From: CAVVST01 sp963750995
Lineage (GTDB): Bacteria > Acidobacteriota > Vicinamibacteria > Vicinamibacterales > UBA2999
Direction: 5' to 3'
NCBI GenBank assembly: GCA_963750995.1
Contig: CAVVST010000002.1
Location: 682,001 to 746,000 of the forward strand
Length of the DNA stretch: 64,000 nt
How positions within the stretch are numbered: position 1 is the stretch's first letter; each line of letters begins with the position of its first letter. Below are positions 1-8,899 of this stretch, piece by piece. Under the pieces are notes generated by a model. That model saw only the letters and a list, made by a program, of their open reading frames with translations, did not search any database and was not told the origin of the DNA. Both the position numbers and the translations under genes were made by a program.

Positions 1-1706
1 TACTTCTTGATGATCGGGTAGTAGTCGATTGGAAAAATGATGCGCAGCACGTCCGGAGGCAGCTGCTCGCCGCCAGCGGCAAGAAACTGCGGATACGCCC
101 GGCGCATCACCGTGATGGCGCCGCGAAGGTCGGCAAAGCGGTCGTCGGCGTTTTCCTCCATCGCACGGTTGTGGCGGAGCCAGGCCACCGTGGCCTGCAG
201 CGCCGGCGAATCGCCCCACGCCCGCTTCGCATACTCGACTTCGCGGAGCGCGTCGTCGTAGAGCGCGGCCGCGCCGAGCGCCCGAATGGTCGATTCGGTC
301 GGCACGAGCGGGTCAGGTTCCCCCTCGGCGCTGCGCTCGGCCGTGACGATCGGCGTGACTGGCGCTTCGCGCCGCTCGGCGAACAGGCGGGACGCCAGGC
401 GCCCGTAGTACGAATTCTGGTAATCCGCGGCGACGACCCGGTACAGGGACGCGCCGGCGGACGTCTGGCCGAGCTGATCGCGCGACCGTGCCGCCCAATA
501 CAGCCACGACGGCCGGTAGTCCGCGCGCGGAGAGGCAACGGCCGCGGTCTCGAAGACGTTCGCGGCCTGGGCAAGATCGCCCTGCTTGTAGGCGGCCCAG
601 CCAATCTTCCACGCGGCGCGGTCCGAGTACTTGCCCCGCGGAAAGCGGCGCGTCAGCTCGCGGAAGACCAGGTCCGCCTGGTCGTCTTCCTCTTCGGTGA
701 TGTAATGCGACGCCAGGTTATTGAGCGTCTCCTCTGCCCAGCTGCTGTCGGGAAAGTCGGCGACGAGCTGCCGCGCCAATGTGATGTAGGTCGTGCTGTC
801 GCCGAGCGCACGGGTCGCGGTCAGGTGAAAGAAGCGCGCCTCGGCTTCGCGTGAGCCGTCGTCCAGGTACGGACGCAGGCCGTCGCGCGACGCCCGGTGC
901 CGGCCAAGGTAGTAATCGCATTCGGCAAGGCGGAGCCCAACCAGCTCCGCCTGTTCCTTCGTCGCCGCACGCGCCAGCGGCTCAAAGGCGGCGCGCGCCT
1001 GAGCCCACCGCCGCGCCTGGAACAGTATTTCCGCGCGTTCGAGCTCGCGCTTGAATCGATCCGGCGCAATGCGCGATGCCGTTTCCAAACGCTCGATCGC
1101 CGACTGCGCGTCGGCGGCCTCGGTGGTAAGCGGATACTCGTAATAGACACGACGGTACGCCGCGAGCGCCTTTTCCGGCTCGGCGGCGGCCTCGAACGCC
1201 TGGCCAAGACGCAGCAACACCGCCTCGGGCGCGATCAGCGTCTCGTCGCTGAGGTCGTCGAGAATATCAGCGGCCTTTTTGGCATCGCCGCTGGCGAGAG
1301 CGGCCTGCGCACGACGAAGCGGTACCGCTTCCTTGAGGTAACCCTCCGCACGGTCGTCGAGTGCCGTCAGAATCACCTGGGCATCGTTGACGCGTCCCAG
1401 TTCGAGCAGCGCCACCGCGGCGTAATACCGCCCGTATTGCGCCAGCGGTGTGCCGGCGACCGCCGCGTCTGTCACGATCGGCAGCGCCGCGGCGAACTGT
1501 TCTTGCTCGATGAGCCGGACTGCTTTGGCGAGCTGCGCCGGGCTTGCGCTAGCGCGAGTGGTCGCGGACGGGAGAGGCGCGAGCCAGTAACGGGACGGCT
1601 GCGAGGGAAGGGGCGGATGGGAAGTGGTGGTCACGCGATCCTGCGCGCCAGCTGGTGCCCAGGACACGGCAATGGCCATCGCCACGATCAGCAGCGATGG
1701 CCGCAT
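1..1706 (-). CDS. Soluble lytic murein transglycosylase, partial (catalytic end beyond window)
   Basis: The frame is open from the ATG at 1706 to the left edge, about 568 residues. It starts with a signal peptide (M-R-P-S-L-L-I-V..., cleavage near A-G-A-Q), followed by a long alpha-helical repeat region typical of the Slt superhelical U and L domains, with TPR-like helices. The last visible residues (F-P-I-D-Y-Y-P-I-I-K-K) match the linker that precedes the catalytic SLT domain in this family, so the glutamate-bearing domain should lie just outside the window. The family cleaves peptidoglycan glycan strands in the periplasm to 1,6-anhydro-muropeptides. The ATG overlaps the stop of the upstream GAF-like gene (TGATG), so the two are probably translationally coupled. 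No frameshift is seen in the visible part. Confidence 0.85.
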   Translation of the reverse strand, partial: MRPSLLIVAMAIAVSWAPAGAQDRVTTTSHPPLPSQPSRYWLAPLPSATTRASASPAQLAKAVRLIEQEQFAAALPIVTDAAVAGTPLAQYGRYYAAVALLELGRVNDAQVILTALDDRAEGYLKEAVPLRRAQAALASGDAKKAADILDDLSDETLIAPEAVLLRLGQAFEAAAEPEKALAAYRRVYYEYPLTTEAADAQSAIERLETASRIAPDRFKRELERAEILFQARRWAQARAAFEPLARAATKEQAELVGLRLAECDYYLGRHRASRDGLRPYLDDGSREAEARFFHLTATRALGDSTTYITLARQLVADFPDSSWAEETLNNLASHYITEEEDDQADLVFRELTRRFPRGKYSDRAAWKIGWAAYKQGDLAQAANVFETAAVASPRADYRPSWLYWAARSRDQLGQTSAGASLYRVVAADYQNSYYGRLASRLFAERREAPVTPIVTAERSAEGEPDPLVPTESTIRALGAAALYDDALREVEYAKRAWGDSPALQATVAWLRHNRAMEENADDRFADLRGAITVMRRAYPQFLAAGGEQLPPDVLRIIFPIDYYPIIKK

Positions 1707-2269
1707 CACATGGCGCTTTCGCCGGTAACGCCGGGCGGCGACGCCTGCGAGGGCGTGAGACCGGTGACCTGGCAGATCGTCATCGCTTCCAGAACCCGGC
1801 CCGCATGCCGGACGAGCAGTTCGAGCGCCTGGTTCGCTTCAGCAGACAAAGGCGCGGCGGTCGAAAGTACGGCGACGACTTGCCCACCGACGACGATCGG
1901 AAACGCTGCCGCGTCGGCCTCGACGACCGGGGCTCGTTGATGCGTCGCGCTGGCTGCGAGCCTGGCCTGGTCCGAGGACACCTCGGCGCGTGACGGATAG
2001 GCCGTAAGCATTCCGTTGGTGACGAGCACGATTCCGGCGCGTCCCGCTTCGAGCCGGGCGCACCCGGCCAGCACCGTCAGTACCGACCCGAGCGTCGGGG
2101 CTTCGTCAACCGCGTGGATGCAGTCGGACAGGCGGCCTGCTGAGGCACGGAGCGTTGCGGTGGACAGCTCGGCCGACCGTCGAACCTCATCCACTTCAGC
2201 CTCGGCCGCCGCCCGCACGTCCGCAAGCGCGCGGTCGAGCGCGGCACGCAGGCGATTGTCCAGGTCCAC
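1706..2269 (-). CDS. GAF-like domain protein of unknown function
   Basis: 187 residues with a GTG start, no signal peptide and no membrane segment. The first 50 residues are charged and probably helical or coiled coil (R-A-A-L-D-R-A-L-A-D-V-R-A-A-A-E-A-E-V). Residues about 55-165 look like a compact GAF-type sensor fold (A-G-I-V-L-V-T-N-G, then F-P-I-V-V-G-G-Q-V-V-A-V-L), but no ligand residues can be assigned. There is no output domain, so it may act through a partner. Its stop overlaps the start of the lytic transglycosylase gene, which suggests co-expression and perhaps a cell-wall-related role (inference). The GAF call is moderate; the gene itself is well supported by length and codon pattern. 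Confidence 0.65.
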   Translation of the reverse strand: MDLDNRLRAALDRALADVRAAAEAEVDEVRRSAELSTATLRASAGRLSDCIHAVDEAPTLGSVLTVLAGCARLEAGRAGIVLVTNGMLTAYPSRAEVSSDQARLAASATHQRAPVVEADAAAFPIVVGGQVVAVLSTAAPLSAEANQALELLVRHAGRVLEAMTICQVTGLTPSQASPPGVTGESAM

Positions 2270-2322
2270 GATTCGTCAATTATACGGCACGCCTGATGCT
2301 TCGACGGAGGGTGGAGGGGTAC

Positions 2323-2745
2323 ATGCTTCGAACTCTGCTGCGCATCGTGCTGGTGCTCATCATCGTCGCTGCGGTCGCAGCTTTCTACTTTGGCTACCGC
2401 ATGGCCAACCAAGATGACCGCGAGCCGTACGCGGTCGGCACAGCCGGAAAGGCCGTTGACGTCGGAACCGCGCGAGAAGCGGGGGCGGCGATTGCCGGAA
2501 GCGTCGCCGTCGGCGCGAACGCCGCACAGCGACTCGCATCAAGTGCCGCGCTGACCGCCAAGATCAAGTCGAAGATGGCGCTCGATGACACGATCGAGGC
2601 CTCGCGCATCGACGTCGACACCGCGGAAGGCGTCGTCCGCCTCAACGGCACTGTCGATTCAGAAGCGGAGCGCGCCCGCGCGCTCCAGTTGGCGAGGGAG
2701 ACCGAGGGGGTCGTCTCGGTCGTCGATGAACTGAAGGTCCGCTAG
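2323..2745 (+). CDS. BON-domain membrane-anchored protein
   Basis: 140 residues. The N-terminus is one membrane helix (L-L-R-I-V-L-V-L-I-I-V-A-A-V-A-A-F-Y), followed by an Ala/Gly-rich linker. The C-terminal 65 residues form a BON domain: K-I-K-S-K-M-A-L-D-D, then I-D-V-D-T-A-E-G-V-V-R-L-N-G-T-V, and A-R-E-T-E-G-V-V-S-V-V-D-E-L. BON domains bind lipid or envelope surfaces in proteins such as OsmY. The start at 2323 is chosen over an upstream in-frame ATG at 2296 because a GGAGG-rich Shine-Dalgarno lies just before it and the membrane helix then begins at residue 2. It is divergent from the GAF/transglycosylase pair and convergent with the YeiH-like exporter. Confidence 0.8.
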   Translation: MLRTLLRIVLVLIIVAAVAAFYFGYRMANQDDREPYAVGTAGKAVDVGTAREAGAAIAGSVAVGANAAQRLASSAALTAKIKSKMALDDTIEASRIDVDTAEGVVRLNGTVDSEAERARALQLARETEGVVSVVDELKVR

Positions 2746-4056
2746 TTGAACACCGGCGCCGGGAATAGTACGCCGCCGAACAGCAGATAGGCGAGCACTA
2801 GCGTGATGACGATGTTGAAAAGCTGACCACCGAGAAAGGCGGCGATCGGCCGGCCGCCGCCTGTCTTGACCAGCTCTGAAATCGATGTCTCGAGCCCGAT
2901 AGACAGAAACGCAAGCGCGAACCACGCCGTTCGCAGCGCATTGAGCATTCCGCGGGTGTCGGTGACCGCCTGGGCGCTGAGGACGAACGAGAAGATCAGC
3001 GATACCGCCAGGAAGCCCAGGACGAATTTCGGAAAGCGTTCCCAGATCACCGCCGCACTCGACGAGGCGGTGGCCTGGCCGCCCTTCCGCATTGCCCACC
3101 AGACCGTCAGCAGGAATGCCGCGACGCCGATGAGGACGTTCTGCGACAGTTTCACGACGACAGCGGCGTTGCGCGCCTGGTCGCTGACGAGCTCGCCGGC
3201 GGCCACCACTGCCGCACTCGTGTCCAGAGTCCCGCCAAGCCACGCGCCCGCCACTACGTCGGGCATGCCGGCTACCCGCGAAATCCATGGCATCACGATC
3301 ATCATCGGCACCGCCACGACCAGGACGAGCGACGTGACGTAGGACAACTTCTGCCGGTCGCCCTGGATGGCCCCGCACGTGGCAATCGCCGCGGAGACGC
3401 CGCAGATCGACACCGCCGACGACAGCATCGTTGCCAGCTCGTCGTCCACGTGGAGACGCTTGGCGAGCCAGAAGCAGAAGGTCCACACGCTAATGACGAC
3501 GGCGAGTGCCTGGGCGATGCCGAGTAAGCCTGCCTGCACGAGCTCCGAGAACAGGACGCTGGCCCCGAGGACGACGAGCCCGATCTTGATGTCAGTACTC
3601 CGCCTGAACGGCCTCGCGGAACCGCCGGCCAATCGGTGTCACCTGACGCAGCACCAGACCGATGATGAGCGCGTACAGCACGTACTCGAGACCCAGGCTA
3701 CTCGACCCGGTGTAGCCCGCAAGAACCTGGGCCAGCATGGCAAACAGATAGAGCACGCCGAAACCGATGGCGAAATTCGTCGGGCGCGCTCCGAGCAATC
3801 GGGCGCCAAGCACCGTCGGGATCACGAGAAACAGTCCGAGCTGCAGCCAGCGCAGGAGACTTGCGGGACCGAGCACACGGGCGAGGTCCCCGCCGGTGGT
3901 CCAGCCAAACTGAATCGGATCGAGCCGAAGACCGAACAGAATGGCGGCGATGAGCACGCCGGCTACGCCGACCGCGAGCCAGTCCTCGCTGACGCCCGGC
4001 GCGGGGGCGGCCGGTGAGGCTGAGGTGTCGGGAGCTTTCGTCGCTACGGTCTGCAT
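2742..4056 (-). pseudogene. YeiH-type putative sulfate exporter (UPF0324), split by a frameshift
   Basis: Two overlapping frames make one protein of about 435 residues. The N-terminal part starts at 4056 and ends at a TGA at 3592-3594. It has about five membrane helices and ends ...L-V-L-R-Q-V-T...F-R-E-A-V-Q-A-E-Y. The C-terminal part resumes at D-I-K-I-G-L-V-V-L-G-A and runs to 2742. It carries the family signatures G-V-S-A-A-I-A-T and G-T-L-D-T-S-A-A-V-V. Removing one base near 3595 joins them cleanly. Members are polytopic inner-membrane proteins of poorly known substrate, annotated as sulfate exporters. Both halves keep family conservation, so an assembly indel is as likely as real inactivation. 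The 3' end overlaps the BON gene's end by 4 nt. Confidence 0.8.
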
Positions 4057-4150
4057 TTGTTGTTTTCCCGGCAGCGTTGTATCACAACCCGGGAGGGGCT
4101 GGCGCTCCGAACGGGGTTAACGCTAAGGTAAATCCTCATGAGCTTCCAGG

Positions 4151-4756
4151 TTGACTTTCGCCGTGGTGTTCGTTCTCGTCGCCGCGCGCACCGCCACGGC
4201 GCAGAGCGAGGCCGAAATCCTCGTCGCCGGGATGCAGGACGGTAACAAGGTGATCTATCTGCGCCACGCGGCAACCAACGCCAACGAAATCGACACGGGC
4301 CGGCTCGGCGACCGCGCCGGCCAGCGCAACCTGTCGGCTGCCGGCATCGCGCAGGCGAAGGCACTTGGCAACGCCTTCCGCACGCTGAACATTCCACGGG
4401 GCGAAATTCTCGTCAGCCCCGTGTTCCGCGCACGCGACACCGGTGAACTCGCGTTCGGCAGTGAAATCAACGTGACGATGGACCTGGTGGCGGACGATTA
4501 TGCCGGCCCGAATCTGCGGGCCATGATCGATGCGACGCGTCACTTGCTGCGGAAGATCCCGCCGCCCGGCGACAATCGAATCCTGATCGGGCATCGCACG
4601 CCGCTGGAACTGGTCCTGCGACGCAGCTTCCCGGACACCGAGCTGCCAGAGGGTGGGATGGCCGTGTTCCTGCCGCGCGGCGCCGCGAGCGAACCTCGGC
4701 TCCTGGGTACCATTACGGCTCAGCGGTTCATACGTTCCGCGACCGTCCGCCGGTAA
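4151..4756 (+). CDS. Secreted histidine phosphatase superfamily protein
   Basis: 201 residues from a TTG start; the nearest ATG (4138) is out of frame. A short signal peptide (F-A-V-V-F-V-L-V-A-A-R-T-A-T-A) precedes the mature domain. The histidine phosphatase core is visible: V-I-Y-L-R-H-A at about residue 35 gives the phospho-accepting His, A-G-I-A-Q-A-K-A-L-G is the following helix, S-P-V-F-R-A-R-D-T carries the conserved Arg, and I-L-I-G-H-R carries the second His. The family dephosphorylates small molecules or proteins in a phosphoglycerate-mutase-like fold. The substrate cannot be read from sequence. The signal peptide points to the periplasm. The start codon is uncertain. Confidence 0.75.
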   Translation: MTFAVVFVLVAARTATAQSEAEILVAGMQDGNKVIYLRHAATNANEIDTGRLGDRAGQRNLSAAGIAQAKALGNAFRTLNIPRGEILVSPVFRARDTGELAFGSEINVTMDLVADDYAGPNLRAMIDATRHLLRKIPPPGDNRILIGHRTPLELVLRRSFPDTELPEGGMAVFLPRGAASEPRLLGTITAQRFIRSATVRR

Positions 4757-4811
4757 GCCCGGCCGCCAGACGGCGACCCACGGACCACCTCTTGCTCCAT
4801 CGGCCCATGGC

Positions 4812-5489
4812 ATGGCCGTTCAGTTGGGGCTTTCTTCATCAACCGGTCACTGTTACGGCATCCGGAACGGGACCGATCGGCGTCGCGGCGACCGCAGGTC
4901 GGCCCCGCGCAGCGGCCCCGATCGGCGTCGCAGCGATCGCCGGCGTGCGACCTTCAGCAGCCTGCTCTTCAGTCTCCTGACGGTCGCCTTTCCTACCCAG
5001 CTCAACCTGGCCGCGCTGCGAAACCAGGTTCCACAAGTCGCCATGAAGGTGCTGCCTTCGGCCAGAGTGGCGGTATCGATCGACAGCTTTGTTCCAGTGC
5101 CCCCGCGGCGGGCGTACGAGGCGCTGATCAGAGAAGCGGCACGGCGCTACAAGGTCGAAGCAGGACTGATCAAATCGGTCATGCAGACCGAGTCGTCATT
5201 CAACCCGGTGGCGGTCTCGAGCGCCGGAGCGGTAGGCCTGATGCAGCTGATGCCGGATCTGGCCCTCGAGCTGGGTGTGACCGACCCCTTCGATCCGCGC
5301 GAAAACATCATGGCGGGGGCGCGCCACTTGCGCCGGTTGCTGGACGCGCACGACGGCAACGTGAGGCTGGCGGTCGCCAGTTACAACGCCGGCGAGGCCG
5401 CGGTCGCGCGGTACGGCGACGTGCCGCCATACCCGGAAACCCGGAACTACGTGTTGCGGGTCACACGGCTGCTCGCGCGTTACCGATAA
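4812..5489 (+). CDS. Small lytic transglycosylase (SLT domain) with DRR-repeat N-terminus
   Basis: 225 residues from the ATG at 4812. Residues 18-45 hold an Arg-rich stretch of G-x-D-R-R-R-G-D-R-R type repeats, which is probably cytoplasmic. One membrane-anchor or signal helix follows (F-S-S-L-L-F-S-L-L-T-V-A-F). The C-terminal 130 residues are a complete SLT domain: M-Q-T-E-S-S-F-N-P-V-A-V-S has the catalytic Glu in the E-S-S-F-N-P motif, G-A-V-G-L-M-Q-L-M-P follows, and A-V-A-S-Y-N-A-G is the third motif. It cleaves glycan strands at the membrane-periplasm face. The frame stays open upstream to 4653, but the long N-terminus that would give has no conservation signal. Confidence 0.85.
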   Translation: MAVQLGLSSSTGHCYGIRNGTDRRRGDRRSAPRSGPDRRRSDRRRATFSSLLFSLLTVAFPTQLNLAALRNQVPQVAMKVLPSARVAVSIDSFVPVPPRRAYEALIREAARRYKVEAGLIKSVMQTESSFNPVAVSSAGAVGLMQLMPDLALELGVTDPFDPRENIMAGARHLRRLLDAHDGNVRLAVASYNAGEAAVARYGDVPPYPETRNYVLRVTRLLARYR

Positions 5490-5590
5490 CCGCACACACC
5501 ATCCCTCACGTCCTCGCGGCTTGACTGCGACATGGCACAGGTGTATGTAAGCGGCGTTCTCGGCACGTCCACGCCTTGCGGAGGGATCCG

Positions 5591-8500
5591 ATGAAAACGC
5601 TGCTCGCCGCTGTGTCCGTCTTCTTACTGCTCCTGCTTACGCACACGATGGCCTGGGCCCAGGCCACCGCCCAGATGACGGGCACGGTCCGCGACGAGAG
5701 CGGCGGCGTGCTGCCCGGCGTGTCCGTGACCGTCACCCAGACCGACACGGGCTTCAGCCGCAGCGTGGTCACCGAGGGAAGCGGCGCCTATGTCCTCCCG
5801 AACCTGCCATTGGGCCCCTATCGTCTCGAGGTCTCGCTGGCCGGCTTCCGCACCTACGTGCAGACCGGCATCGTGCTGCAGGTCGGCGCGACGCCAACCG
5901 TCAACGCCGTGCTGGCCGTCGGCAATCTCGAGGAGACGGTGGCCGTCGAGGCTGCGGCGCCGCTCGTCGACGTGCAGAGCGCCGGCATCTCGGAGGTGGT
6001 GGAGAACGAGCGGATCGTGGAGCTGCCGCTGCAGGGGCGCCAGGTCACGGATCTGATCGTCCTCGGCGGCGCCGCCGTGAACACCGGCCAGGTCAGCGGG
6101 CAGCGCAGCCGATCCGATTCGGTCGCGATCTCCGTCGCGGGCGGCCTGCGCACCGGCGTCGCGTACGTGCTCGACGGCGCCATGCACAACGATGCCTACG
6201 ACAACCTGAACATGCCATTCCCCTTCCCTGACGCGCTGCAGGAATTCCGCGTCGCCACGAGCGGACTGTCCGCCGACAACGGCGTCCACTCGGGCGCCTC
6301 GGTGAACGCGGTGACGAAGTCGGGCACGAACCGTTTCTCGGGGAATGCGTTCGAGTTCCTGCGCGACAGCCGCTTCAACGCGACCGACCCGTTTGCCGCC
6401 GTCGGCAAGGACGGCAAGCGCGTCAGTGATGGGCTCAATCGCAACCAGTTCGGCGGCACGCTGGGCGGGCCGATCGTCAGGGACAGGTTGTTCTTCTTCG
6501 GCGCCTACCAGGGAACCAAGATCCACCAGGTGCCGGCGTCATTCATCTCCTGGGTGCCGACCGACGCGATGCTGGCGGGTGACTTCACCGCCTACGCCGC
6601 GCCGGAGTGCAACGCCGGCAGGCAGATCGCGCTGCGGGCGCCGTTCGTGAACAACCGGATCGATCCGGCGCTCATGAGCAAGGCGGCGATCGAGATCTCG
6701 AAGAGGATTCCGTCCAAGGCGACGAACCCCTGCGGCGAGATCCTGTTCAGCGTACCGCTCGACAACAACGACAAGCAGTACGTCACCCGGTTCGACTACC
6801 AGATGGGCCCCAACCACTCGATCTTCGGGCGCTACATCGACACCTTCGAGCGCCGTCTACCGACCCTCTCCCGGACTGGCAACCCGCTCGCGGTGAGACG
6901 TGAGTTCGGCGCCAACAAGGATGCGCGGGCGCAGTCCACCGCCTTCGGCGACACCCTGGTGCTCGGGTCCAACATGGTGAACTCCTTCCGCGTGACCTGG
7001 AACGACAACCGCAACAGCCTGAACGATCCGCCCGACAAGTTCTTCGATGCGCCGGAACTCGGCATCAAGCTGCACACCTACGTGCCCGGGACGCTGGCGC
7101 TGGCGGTCACCGACGGCTTTACGATCTCGGGCGGCAATTCGGTGATGGTGAGAGTGGCCAACACGGCCTACCAGGTGGCCGACGACGTGACGCTGGTGCG
7201 TGGACGGCACCAGTTGGCGTTCGGCGGGAACATGGCGTACTGGAAGTCTGATTCGTCGGACTTCGCGCATACCAACGGCACATTCAGCTTCAACGGCCAG
7301 GCGACCGGCCGCGGCCTCGCCGACTTCCTCACTGGGCAGGCCTCGTCGCTGGAGCACGGCGCGCCGAATACGCTGCACATGACGCAGTGGTACCTCGGGG
7401 TCTTCGCGCAGGACGCATGGAGGACGACGGATCGTCTGACCCTCAATGTGGGTCTTCGCTGGGAGCCGTACTTCGGGCAGAACATCACCAACGGCGCCGT
7501 CTCGAACTTCGTCCTCGAGAATTTCCGGCAGGGCGTCAAGACCAACCGGTTCGCGAATGCGCCGGCGGGCATCATCTATCCCGGCGATCCCGGGTTCCCC
7601 GACGGGCTCAAGGGAACGGACACGCAGTGGGGCAATTTCTCGCCTCGCGCGGGTGTGGCCTGGGACGTGAGGGGTGACGGACGCACGGCGGTTCGATCCT
7701 CGTACGCCATGGCGTACGACTTCCCCACCGCCTCGTTCATGTACAAGCCGGCCACCGGCTCGCCGTTCAGCAACCGCCTCCTGCTCAATGCCGTATCGTT
7801 TGAAGACCCGTACCGCAACATACCGGGTGGCCAGACGCATCCGCTTGCCGAGGTTCCCGGAGTCGATGCGGCATTCCCGTCCTTCGCGCAGTTCCTGGTC
7901 ATCGATCCCGGCATCAACTCGACCCGTGCGCAGAACTGGAACGTCACCATCGAGCAGCAGATCGGGACGGTCTGGCAGGGGTCGGTGAGCTATCTCGGCA
8001 GCTACCTCGATCGGCTGTGGGGCGGCGTCCACCAGAACCCTGGCGTCTTCCTGGGACTCGGTCCCTGCACGCTCAACGGCGTGAGTTATCCCACGTGCAC
8101 CACGGATGCAAATCTCAACCAGCGGCGGGTGCTCTATCGTGAGAACCCGGCTCTGGGGCAGGGGCTGGCCTACGTGAATCGCATTTCTGATGTGGGCACG
8201 CAGAGCTATCGCGCGCTTCGGTTTTCGATGCGGCGTGCCGCCGCCAGCGGCCTGAGCCTCAGCGCGAACTACACGCTGTCCAAGTGCGAAGCGGACACCG
8301 AAGTCAGCGGCGGATGGCTGCAGTTCGAGGAAGGCTACGTGAACCCGGAGGATCCCTCGTTCGATCGCGGGAACTGCGGCAATAACCGCACCCACATCGG
8401 CAACGTGTCGCTCGGGGTCCAGACACCGAGCTTCACGAATCCGATGCTGCGCATCGTGGCGTCTGACTGGCGCGTGTCCGGGATCTTCAGCGCGCGGTCG

Positions 8501-8899
8501 GGTGGCTGGCTTACCGTGACCACGGGCCGCGACATCGCCGCGACCGGCATCGTCGGCCAGCGGCTCAACCAGGTCAGCGACGAGGTGTACGGTGACAAGT
8601 CACTGACCAACTACTTCAACCTGGCGGCGTTCGCCTACCCTGCGGCCGGAACGCTCGGCAATCATGTCAGGAACAGCATCGAGGGTCCGGGATTCTGGTC
8701 GGTGGATCTCGCCCTCACGCGACTCATTCGGCTCGCGAGCACGCAAACGTTCGAGTTCCGGCTCGAAGCGTTCAACCTCCTGAACCACATGAACTGGGCG
8801 AACCCCACGGCGAACTATGATTCACGTAACTTCGGGCGCATTACCGCCATCACCGGCAACATGCGCATCGTGCAGTTTGGAGTGAAATATGGTTTCTAG
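5591..8899 (+). CDS. Oar-like TonB-dependent outer-membrane receptor
   Basis: 1102 residues. The ATG at 5591 follows a GAGGGA Shine-Dalgarno. The signal peptide (L-L-A-A-V-S-V-F-L-L-L-L-L...A-W-A) is followed by a carboxypeptidase-regulatory-like beta-sandwich at about residues 25-105 (T-G-T-V-R-D-E-S-G-G-V-L-P-G-V). A plug domain with E-L-P-L-Q-G-R and L-D-G-A comes next, then a long beta-barrel ending in a C-terminal Phe (V-K-Y-G-F), the usual outer-membrane insertion signal. In Acidobacteria and Bacteroidetes such receptors import large substrates; the ligand here is unknown. The stop overlaps the start of the next gene by 11 nt, so the WEGD/HupE protein is probably co-expressed. No frameshift is seen over 3.3 kb. 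Confidence 0.9.
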   Translation: MKTLLAAVSVFLLLLLTHTMAWAQATAQMTGTVRDESGGVLPGVSVTVTQTDTGFSRSVVTEGSGAYVLPNLPLGPYRLEVSLAGFRTYVQTGIVLQVGATPTVNAVLAVGNLEETVAVEAAAPLVDVQSAGISEVVENERIVELPLQGRQVTDLIVLGGAAVNTGQVSGQRSRSDSVAISVAGGLRTGVAYVLDGAMHNDAYDNLNMPFPFPDALQEFRVATSGLSADNGVHSGASVNAVTKSGTNRFSGNAFEFLRDSRFNATDPFAAVGKDGKRVSDGLNRNQFGGTLGGPIVRDRLFFFGAYQGTKIHQVPASFISWVPTDAMLAGDFTAYAAPECNAGRQIALRAPFVNNRIDPALMSKAAIEISKRIPSKATNPCGEILFSVPLDNNDKQYVTRFDYQMGPNHSIFGRYIDTFERRLPTLSRTGNPLAVRREFGANKDARAQSTAFGDTLVLGSNMVNSFRVTWNDNRNSLNDPPDKFFDAPELGIKLHTYVPGTLALAVTDGFTISGGNSVMVRVANTAYQVADDVTLVRGRHQLAFGGNMAYWKSDSSDFAHTNGTFSFNGQATGRGLADFLTGQASSLEHGAPNTLHMTQWYLGVFAQDAWRTTDRLTLNVGLRWEPYFGQNITNGAVSNFVLENFRQGVKTNRFANAPAGIIYPGDPGFPDGLKGTDTQWGNFSPRAGVAWDVRGDGRTAVRSSYAMAYDFPTASFMYKPATGSPFSNRLLLNAVSFEDPYRNIPGGQTHPLAEVPGVDAAFPSFAQFLVIDPGINSTRAQNWNVTIEQQIGTVWQGSVSYLGSYLDRLWGGVHQNPGVFLGLGPCTLNGVSYPTCTTDANLNQRRVLYRENPALGQGLAYVNRISDVGTQSYRALRFSMRRAAASGLSLSANYTLSKCEADTEVSGGWLQFEEGYVNPEDPSFDRGNCGNNRTHIGNVSLGVQTPSFTNPMLRIVASDWRVSGIFSARSGGWLTVTTGRDIAATGIVGQRLNQVSDEVYGDKSLTNYFNLAAFAYPAAGTLGNHVRNSIEGPGFWSVDLALTRLIRLASTQTFEFRLEAFNLLNHMNWANPTANYDSRNFGRITAITGNMRIVQFGVKYGF

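Noticed and set aside
6857..8395. 512-codon minus-strand frame inside the receptor at 5591-8899
   Set aside because: No domain; a by-product of codon bias on the plus strand.
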